Below are positions 6,362 through 10,978 of a stretch of 10,978 bases of DNA, piece by piece. The position numbers and the translations under genes were made by a program. The stretch is taken from assembly GCA_900550685.1 (NCBI GenBank), contig URTS01000060.1:1-10978 (forward strand), given 5' to 3'. The DNA is from an uncultured Oscillibacter sp. GTDB taxonomy: Bacteria; Bacillota; Clostridia; Oscillospirales; Oscillospiraceae. Under the pieces are notes generated by a model. The model was not told the origin of the DNA. It made no database searches and saw nothing but the letters and a program-made list of their open reading frames with translations. Positions within the stretch are counted from its first letter, which is position 1. The number at the start of each line of letters is the position of its first letter.

Positions 6362-6395
6362 ACGGCAGACTATGTAAAGGCGATATCGTTTACAG

Positions 6396-6435
6396 AAAAA
6401 CAGGGCTGGTTCGCAAGAACCAGCCCTGTTTTTTT
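6396..6435. terminator. Bidirectional intrinsic terminator shared by SGNH gene and rlmA
   Basis: A perfect 17-bp stem, AAAAACAGGGCTGGTTC (6396-6412) with its complement (6417-6433), a GCAA loop, and a run of seven Ts on the plus strand (6429-6435). On the minus strand the rlmA stop is directly adjacent and the A tract becomes a T tract. It ends both convergent transcripts. Confidence 0.93.
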
Positions 6436-7261
6436 ACAGCTTTTTGAAGATATGGACCCGGAAAGAGGCCTGACAGTCCAGCTGTTCCAGCTTTGTCAGC
6501 CGCTCCACGCCGGACTTTGGGGTTTTCCAGCAGTAGGGGGTCATGCGGAACAGGGCTTGAATGTCCGCCGGACTTTCCAGATGGAGGAAAAAGTCCACCG
6601 GGACAATGGCCTGATAGGCAAAGCCTTCGTAAGGGGTCTCCTTTTCCTCGTTGGGATAGGGGGCGTCGTAGAGCACCTGCTTCAGCTCCCACAGATGCCG
6701 GGCCCCCGGCACCACATAGAGGAAGGTCCCGCCAGGTTTCAGGACCCGGCGGAATTCGTCCACAGCCAGGGGAGAAAAGCAGTCCAGCAGTACGTCGGCG
6801 GTGTTGTCCGGGAAGGGCAGGTGGTAGCAGGAGGCCACCGCGAATTCGATGTTCTTTTCCCGTTTGGCGGCCAGTCGCAGGATGAATTTGGAGATGTCGA
6901 TGCCTGCCATCCGGGGCGCTTTTCCGGCGGCGCACAGGGAGCGGTAAATGCCGGAGGTGTAGTAGCCCTCGCCGCAGCCTGCATCCAGAATCACCGGTTT
7001 TTCGCCGGCAAGGGGCAAAATTCGACTACAAAGCGTATTTAACAGCGGAATATAATACTCTTTGGAGAGGAAATCCCGCCGTGCGGCGGCCATGGTCTTG
7101 TCGTCGCCGGGGGCGGCGGAGTGCTTCTGATTGGGGGGCAGAAGATAGGCGTAGCCCTCCTTGGCCAGGTCGTAGCTGTGACCGGCGGCACAGCGGAGGG
7201 CCCGCTCCTCCCGCAGGAGGGGGCCGCCGCAGACGGGGCAGCGAAATAGAGAAGTCATCAT
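6434..7261 (-). CDS. rlmA: RlmA-type 23S rRNA (guanine-N1) methyltransferase
   Basis: A 275-residue SAM-dependent methyltransferase. Seen: an N-terminal zinc finger with Cys8, Cys11, Cys24 and His28 (CPVCGGPL ... CAAGHSYD), the family motif GHSYDLAKEGYAYLL (27-41), GDDKTMAAARRDFL (52-65), SAM motif I VILDAGCGEG (90-99), FSPLAVDEFRRVLKPGG (162-178), and VPGARHLWELK (184-194). This layout is that of RlmA/RrmA. The family methylates N1 of G745 in Gram-negatives (RlmAI) or G748 in Gram-positives (RlmAII, TlrB) in the 23S peptide-tunnel hairpin; a Gram-positive host suggests G748. TlrB-type methylation is linked to resistance to tylosin-like macrolides. The start ATG overlaps the MATE stop (ATGA) with AAGGGAG 8 nt upstream; a second ATG follows immediately. 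Co-transcribed with the efflux gene. Confidence 0.9.
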   Translation of the reverse strand: MMTSLFRCPVCGGPLLREERALRCAAGHSYDLAKEGYAYLLPPNQKHSAAPGDDKTMAAARRDFLSKEYYIPLLNTLCSRILPLAGEKPVILDAGCGEGYYTSGIYRSLCAAGKAPRMAGIDISKFILRLAAKREKNIEFAVASCYHLPFPDNTADVLLDCFSPLAVDEFRRVLKPGGTFLYVVPGARHLWELKQVLYDAPYPNEEKETPYEGFAYQAIVPVDFFLHLESPADIQALFRMTPYCWKTPKSGVERLTKLEQLDCQASFRVHIFKKL

Positions 7262-8643
7262 GGGTTCAGCTCCCTTGTTACGTCATGAATCCATTTGCCG
7301 CTGCGGACGCGGTGCATGCCCAGAGGCACCTTCAGCGCCGACTCCATGGACATCACGAAGCAGAACAGGGCTATGGGGGCATGGATCACCAGGCCCAGCA
7401 TTGCCAGCAGGGGCAGGGTGGAGCACCACAGGGGCAGCAGGTCAATGAGCATGGCGGCCTGTACATCACCGCCGCCCCGGAGGACGCCCACGATGTTGGT
7501 GGTGGCAAAGGCGTGCAGAGGCGCGGCAATGGAAAAGCAGATCATCATGGTGACGCAGAAGCTCACCGCCGCTTCCGTCATGGAGAACAGGGGCAGCACA
7601 TAGGGTCGCAGCAGCAGCCAGAACAGCAGCTGCTCCGCAATACCCACGCAGACGCCGGTGCACAGGGCCACAAAGCACAGCGCACGGCCAATATCGTAGA
7701 CATGCTTGCCGCCCATGCCCACCTCCTTGCCCACGATGACGGCGGCCGCCGCCGCCACGCCGAAAATGGACACCGTGACCATCTTATCCATGTTGCCCGC
7801 CACGGTGTAGGCGGAGATCAGGTCGGTGCTGCCGGCCATGTGGCCCATGATCACGGTGTAAAGGGAAGTACCAGTCCCCCAAAGGGTTTCGTTCAGCAGC
7901 ACCGGGGTGGAGAACTTCACAAAGCTGCGAAACACCGCTTTGCCGGGGCGGAGGATGCAGCTGGGGATCAGGGGCATCCGCTTGCAGCGGAGGGCGTAGG
8001 TCAGGGAGATGACGAACTCCACCACACGGGAGGAGAAGGTGGCGATGGCGGCGCCGGTAATGCCCAGGGCGGGCAGGCCCAGCTTGCCGAAGATGAGGAT
8101 GTAGTTGCCCAGGGTGTTGCACACCGTGGAGATGGCGAACACCGTCATGCCGAAGCGGGGGTTCTCAATGCTCTGCTGCATCCCGATGTAGATGGAGGAG
8201 AGGGAGTTGAGAATGTAGGAAAAGCCCACGATGCGGATATAGGGGGTGCCCAGCTCCACCAGCCGGAGGTTGTCCGTGATGAGCAGCAGCACCTGCCGGG
8301 GAAACAGGCCCATGGTCAGGGCGCAGACGGTGGAGATGCCCCCGGCCACGAAGAAGCCGATGCCCATGACCCGGTTGATGGATTCCTTGTCACCCCGGCC
8401 CCAGAACTGGCTGATGAGCACACGGGAGCCGCTTTGCAGGCCGAAGATAATGAGCTGAATGATATAAATGGGTACATTGGACACGGTGACGGCGGACATC
8501 TGCTCCTGGCCTACCAGGCCCACCATGAAGGTGTCCATAAAGCCCAGGGAGGTGGTGATCAGGTTTTGCAGCACCACCGGCAGGGCCAAAGTCAAGACCC
8601 TGCGGTAAAAGCCGGGCTCCCGGCGGAGATAGCTGAAGTTCAT
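7258..8643 (-). CDS. MATE-family multidrug efflux transporter
   Basis: A 461-residue membrane protein with about 12 predicted transmembrane segments in two homologous halves. Seen: the typical N-terminus RREPGFYRRVLTLALPVVLQ (7-26), MDTFMVGLVG (36-45), and GSRVLISQFWGRGD early in the first half. The second half repeats the pattern (FVKFSTPVLLNETLWG, later VGVLRGGGDVQAAM). MATE pumps export drugs or cationic metabolites using Na+ or H+. ATG 8643 is chosen because the family N-terminus begins here and AGGGAC lies 9 nt upstream; the frame stays open to a TTG at 8709, but that extension runs through the promoter and operator. It is followed with a 4-base overlap by rlmA. Substrate unknown. Confidence 0.9.
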   Translation of the reverse strand: MNFSYLRREPGFYRRVLTLALPVVLQNLITTSLGFMDTFMVGLVGQEQMSAVTVSNVPIYIIQLIIFGLQSGSRVLISQFWGRGDKESINRVMGIGFFVAGGISTVCALTMGLFPRQVLLLITDNLRLVELGTPYIRIVGFSYILNSLSSIYIGMQQSIENPRFGMTVFAISTVCNTLGNYILIFGKLGLPALGITGAAIATFSSRVVEFVISLTYALRCKRMPLIPSCILRPGKAVFRSFVKFSTPVLLNETLWGTGTSLYTVIMGHMAGSTDLISAYTVAGNMDKMVTVSIFGVAAAAAVIVGKEVGMGGKHVYDIGRALCFVALCTGVCVGIAEQLLFWLLLRPYVLPLFSMTEAAVSFCVTMMICFSIAAPLHAFATTNIVGVLRGGGDVQAAMLIDLLPLWCSTLPLLAMLGLVIHAPIALFCFVMSMESALKVPLGMHRVRSGKWIHDVTRELNP

Positions 8644-8665
8644 AAAACAAAAGTCCCTATCTAAA

Positions 8666-8693
8666 ATAATAAATGGAATCCATGTTTTGTCAG
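8666..8693 (-). promoter_or_regulatory. Promoter for the MATE-rlmA operon
   Basis: On the minus strand, -35 CTGACA (8693-8688), a 16-nt spacer, and -10 TATTAT (8671-8666). Each box differs from consensus at one base. Transcription would start near 8659, only about 16 nt before the ATG, so the leader is very short. Confidence 0.55.
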
Positions 8694-8714
8694 GGCATGT
8701 ACCTGACAAAACAT
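8682..8714. promoter_or_regulatory. 33-nt dyad operator over the MATE-rlmA promoter
   Basis: Perfect 13-bp arms ATGTTTTGTCAGG (8682-8694) and CCTGACAAAACAT (8702-8714) with a 7-nt spacer. The inner arm contains the -35 box of the MATE promoter. It lies upstream of the predicted start, so it acts as DNA rather than as a leader hairpin. A drug-responsive regulator of TetR, MarR or MerR type is a reasonable guess; none is encoded in the window. Confidence 0.6.
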
Positions 8715-8852
8715 ACTTTGCGGTTCACAAGTGTGCGAGCGTAGCGAGCCCTCCAGAGGGGCTTCTCTTGCCGCTTTGCGGCAATTCACCTTCTGCATAG
8801 CAGTGAACCGTGTGGGGGATTCTCGAGGGGGAGCCTGCTCCCCCTTGACATT
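8715..8852. repeat. Intergenic palindrome cluster, possibly a REP-like element
   Basis: No gene. Seen: outer inverted repeat CGGTTCAC (8721-8728) and GTGAACCG (8803-8810); between them GCGAGCGTAGCGAGC (8736-8750), CCCTC/GAGGG near 8750-8760, and hairpin TTGCCGC/GCGGCAA (8768-8784). A further GC hairpin follows at 8824-8847. Nested short palindromes like this are typical of dispersed REP/BIME-like repeats, but copy number cannot be judged from one window. Confidence 0.45.
8824..8847 (-). terminator. Hairpin after the cysteine desulfurase, weak terminator candidate
   Basis: The stem includes AGGGGGAG (8826-8833) and CTCCCCCT (8838-8845), starting about 6 nt beyond the stop codon. No T tract follows on the minus strand, so it may stop transcription poorly, or only stabilise the 3' end. 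Read-through into the MATE operon is possible. Confidence 0.4.
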
Positions 8853-9986
8853 TTACAGCATGGGCATCCGGCGGTCGTGGTGGTTCCGCAGAGCCTCCGC
8901 GCAGGCGTCGATGTCCGCAAAAGTAGTCTCCGGGCCGAAGCTCAGCCGGATGACCCCGGCGGCCACCCGCTTGGGCAGCTTCAGGGCGGCCACCACCTGA
9001 CTGGACTTCCCCTGATGGCAGGCGGACCCGGCGGAAATGCAGATGCCCTGACTGCCCAGGTCCGTGACCACGTTCTGGCTGGGCCAGCCCGCCATGGAGA
9101 CAGACAGCACATGGGGGGCCTTGCCGTCTCCGATGATATGGAGGTCCGGAATGGCGGAGAGCTTTTCCACGGCGTAGGCCTTCACCTCTGCCATGTGCCG
9201 CAGCTTGTCCTCCAGATGATCGCAGCGCAGCTCCACCGCCTTGGCGAAGCCTGCGATCTGGGCGGTGGCCTCCGTGCCGGAGCGGAGGCCCATCTCCTGG
9301 CCGCCGCCGGGCAGCAGGGGCCGGGGATTCCGGACCCGGGGGCCGATGTACAGGGCGCCGATGCCCTTGGGGGCGCCGATCTTATGGCCGGAGAGGGTGA
9401 TGAAGTCTGCCCCCAAAGTTTTGGCGGAGAAGGGGACCTTCAAAAAGCCCTGGACCGCGTCGGTGTGGAGCAGGGTCTTGTCGTTGATGGCTTTCAGCCC
9501 TCTGGCAATGTCCGCAATGGGGTAGATATTGCCCAGCTCATTGTTCACCATCATCACGGACACCAGCGCCGTGTCCGGCCGCACGGCGGCGAGAACCGCT
9601 TCGGCGGAAATATCGCCGTTCTGGTCCGGCAGGAGCTTGGTGACCTCCCAGCCCTCCTGCTCCAGCTGCTGGCAGCAGTTGAGAACGGCGTGGTGTTCCA
9701 CGGCGGTGGTGACGATGTGGCGGCCCACATGGCGGTTCTGCCAGCAGGCGGCCCGGATGGCCCAGTTGTCGCCCTCCGTGCCGCAGGAGGTGAAGAACAG
9801 CTGCTTGGGTTCGCAGCCAACAGCCCTGGCGATGACCGCCCGCCAGTCCTCTATCCGGCGGTGCATCTCCTGGCCCAGGGGATACTGGGCGCTGGGATTG
9901 CCGAACTGCTCCGTCAGCACGGTATACATAGCGTCCGCCACTTCCTTGGGGACCGGCGTGGTGGCGGCGTGATCCAGATAAATCAT
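8853..9986 (-). CDS. Cysteine desulfurase, NifS/IscS-like (class V aminotransferase fold)
   Basis: A 377-residue PLP enzyme that removes sulfur from L-cysteine, giving alanine and an enzyme persulfide for Fe-S cluster or tRNA thiolation. Seen: N-terminus YLDHAATTPVP (3-13); FGNPSA (28-33); phosphate-binding region CGTEGDN (68-74); PLP-stacking region VEHHAV (96-101); VNNELGN (147-153); HTDAVQ (174-179) with the PLP-contacting Asp176 and Gln179; Schiff-base Lys202 in SGHKIGAPKG (199-208); PGGGQEMGLRSGTE (226-239); catalytic Cys323 in SAGSACHQGK (318-327). Length and motifs are complete. ATG 9986 is chosen because AGGAGG lies 6 nt upstream and the family N-terminus starts here; the frame is open 21 codons further but through the leader. 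It is divergent from mtaB. Which partner it serves (IscU, ThiI, MnmA) is not shown; no iscU or mnmA is adjacent. Confidence 0.93.
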   Translation of the reverse strand: MIYLDHAATTPVPKEVADAMYTVLTEQFGNPSAQYPLGQEMHRRIEDWRAVIARAVGCEPKQLFFTSCGTEGDNWAIRAACWQNRHVGRHIVTTAVEHHAVLNCCQQLEQEGWEVTKLLPDQNGDISAEAVLAAVRPDTALVSVMMVNNELGNIYPIADIARGLKAINDKTLLHTDAVQGFLKVPFSAKTLGADFITLSGHKIGAPKGIGALYIGPRVRNPRPLLPGGGQEMGLRSGTEATAQIAGFAKAVELRCDHLEDKLRHMAEVKAYAVEKLSAIPDLHIIGDGKAPHVLSVSMAGWPSQNVVTDLGSQGICISAGSACHQGKSSQVVAALKLPKRVAAGVIRLSFGPETTFADIDACAEALRNHHDRRMPML

Positions 9987-9998
9987 AAAAACCTCCTC

Positions 9999-10027
9999 TT
10001 GCTCAACCGGGAAAATCAACGTATAAT
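9999..10027 (+). promoter_or_regulatory. Candidate promoter for mtaB
   Basis: -35 TTGCTC (9999-10004), a 17-nt spacer, and a perfect -10 TATAAT (10022-10027). The start would be near 10034, giving an mtaB leader of about 100 nt that contains short palindromes (AGGGC/GCCCT near 10043-10060, CAGAG/CTCTG near 10065-10079). A TATTATAAA sequence nearer the gene (10094-10102) lacks a good -35. Confidence 0.5.
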
Positions 10028-10094
10028 GGGAGGGAACCGAACAGGGCACCTCGGCGCCCTTTGCCAGAGTTCCACTCTGACAGCGTAATTACTT

Positions 10095-10123
10095 ATTATA
10101 AAAGAAACGTTTGAAAAACGCAA
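10095..10123 (-). promoter_or_regulatory. Candidate promoter for the cysteine desulfurase
   Basis: On the minus strand, -35 TTGCGT (10123-10118), a 17-nt spacer, and a perfect -10 TATAAT (10100-10095). The start would be near 10088, giving a leader of about 100 nt. The -35 overlaps the mtaB ribosome binding site on the other strand. Confidence 0.5.
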
Positions 10124-10132
10124 GGAGAACCT

Positions 10133-10978
10133 ATGAAAGTTGCCATTTACACCCTGGGCTGCAAGGTGAATCAATACGAGACCCAGGCCATGGAGCAGAC
10201 CCTCCGGGCCAAGGGCCATGAGGTGGTGGATTTTGCCGGGGAGGCCGACGCCTATGTGGTGAACACCTGCTCCGTCACTGCCGTCAGCGACCAGAAGTCC
10301 CGCCAGGTGATCCACCGGGTGCAGAAGCAGCATCCGTCGGCGGTGGTGGCAGTGTGCGGCTGCTATCCCCAAACCCACGCCGAGGACGTCCGGAAGCTGG
10401 GGGTGGACCTGATCGCCGGAACCGGCGACCGGGAGGGCTTCATCACCCTGCTGGAGGAGGCCGCCGCCGGAAAGAAGGATCTGGAGGCCATCGACAAGTC
10501 CTTTGAGCGCCGCACCTTTGAGGTTCTGCCCGCCGGAGGGATGGAGGGCCGCACCCGGGCCATGCTGAAGATCGAGGACGGCTGCGTGAATTTCTGCACC
10601 TACTGCATCATTCCCTACGCCCGGGGGCCGGTGCGGTCCCTGCCCCTGGAACAGGCGGTGGAGCAGACCCGGCAGCTGGCGGCGGAGGGATACCGAGAGA
10701 TCGTTCTCACCGGGATTGAGATTTCCTCCTGGGGTCATGACCTGAAAAACGGCCAGACTCTCATCGACCTGCTGGAGGCGTTGTGCGCTGCCGCGCCGGA
10801 GGTCCGGCTGCGGCTGGGCAGTCTGGAGCCCCGGACGGTGACGGAGGACTTCTGCCGCCGGGCGGCGGCCCTGCCCAACCTGTGCCCCCAGTTCCACCTG
10901 TCCATGCAGAGCGGGTGTGACGCCACGCTGAAGCGGATGAACCGGAAGTACGATTCCGCCCGGTATCTGGAATCCGTG
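10133..10978 (+). CDS. mtaB: tRNA t6A37 methylthiotransferase MtaB, C-terminus cut by window edge
   Basis: The first 282 residues of a radical-SAM methylthiotransferase that converts N6-threonylcarbamoyladenosine-37 of tRNA to its 2-methylthio form (ms2t6A). Seen: a UPF0004 domain beginning MKVAIYTLGCKVNQYE with cluster cysteines Cys10, Cys46 (VVNTCSV) and Cys77 (CGCYPQ); radical-SAM motif with Cys151, Cys155 and Cys158 in EDGCVNFCTYCIIPYARG (148-165); GYREIVLTGIEISSWG and RLGSLEP in the barrel; QFHLSMQSGCD near the cut. The TLGCKVNQYE opening and IEDGCVNFCTYCIIP point to MtaB rather than MiaB or RimO. ATG 10133 has AAGGAG 5 nt upstream. A complete gene would be about 430-450 residues, so the TRAM domain lies outside the window. 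It needs two Fe-S clusters and a sulfur source, which fits a desulfurase neighbour. Confidence 0.93.
   Translation, partial: MKVAIYTLGCKVNQYETQAMEQTLRAKGHEVVDFAGEADAYVVNTCSVTAVSDQKSRQVIHRVQKQHPSAVVAVCGCYPQTHAEDVRKLGVDLIAGTGDREGFITLLEEAAAGKKDLEAIDKSFERRTFEVLPAGGMEGRTRAMLKIEDGCVNFCTYCIIPYARGPVRSLPLEQAVEQTRQLAAEGYREIVLTGIEISSWGHDLKNGQTLIDLLEALCAAAPEVRLRLGSLEPRTVTEDFCRRAAALPNLCPQFHLSMQSGCDATLKRMNRKYDSARYLESV

Noticed and set aside
7081..8664. 527-codon plus-strand open frame opposite the MATE gene
   Set aside because: Low-complexity His/Gln/Gly composition with no domain; an antisense shadow of the MATE coding sequence.
8644..8709. TTG start giving the MATE protein 22 extra residues
   Set aside because: The extension covers the promoter and dyad, and the family N-terminus starts at ATG 8643.
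8877..10088. Plus-strand open frame opposite the cysteine desulfurase
   Set aside because: Shadow frame without motifs; the minus strand carries all PLP and cysteine motifs of NifS-like enzymes.
10028..10132. Possible riboswitch or T-box in the mtaB leader
   Set aside because: Only short hairpins are seen; there is no T-box sequence, no conserved riboswitch core and no terminator with a T tract.

Overview
The window (about 11 kb, mostly near 60% GC by eye) looks like the chromosome of a GC-rich anaerobic Clostridia member, probably Oscillospiraceae-like. The basis is strong Gram-positive Shine-Dalgarno sites (AAAGGAGG, GAGGTGAT), DUF6273, DUF4349 and PucR/CdaR-type proteins, and clostridial-style NifS and MtaB. 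The assignment is inference; nothing in the window fixes a genus. There are ten genes, two of them cut by the window ends, plus one probable gene remnant.

Layout. (1) 1-2290, minus strand: an operon of an MFS transporter, an 8-cysteine small protein and a DUF6273 protein (cut by the left edge); the last two overlap by ATGA. (2) 2290-3247: a probable rearrangement junction. A minus-strand reading frame with only its last ~30 codons sits just upstream of the MFS gene. It abuts a plus-strand PucR/CdaR regulator that has lost its N-terminal half and has no visible ribosome binding site. (3) 3374-4340: a lower-GC, single-gene unit for a HpcH/HpaI-family metal-dependent aldolase, with a good sigma-A promoter carrying a palindrome between -35 and -10. 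(4) 4485-5530: a DUF4349 lipoprotein with a candidate ECF-sigma promoter and a strong terminator. (5) 5587-6433: an SGNH/GDSL hydrolase behind a near-consensus promoter overlapped by a 35-nt dyad, ending in a terminator shared with the convergent rlmA. (6) 8714-6434, minus strand: a MATE efflux pump and RlmA-type 23S rRNA methyltransferase operon (ATGA overlap) with a 33-nt dyad over the promoter. (7) 8715-8852: an intergenic stretch full of small palindromes. (8) 8853-10978: a cysteine desulfurase (minus) and mtaB (plus, cut by the right edge), divergent, whose predicted promoters face each other so that the 5' leaders would overlap.

How the genes fit together. The desulfurase may supply sulfur for Fe-S or tRNA thiolation chemistry, which MtaB needs. 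MATE plus RlmA reads as a small antibiotic-tolerance unit (efflux plus ribosome methylation). The MFS carrier, regulator and aldolase could be leftovers of a locus for uptake and cleavage of a small organic acid, but that is weak inference. I see no CRISPR array, tRNA, rRNA, insertion sequence or phage module. I do not see a clear new multi-gene system; the most unusual items are the junction near 2400, the promoter dyads, the candidate ECF promoter and the overlapping divergent leaders.
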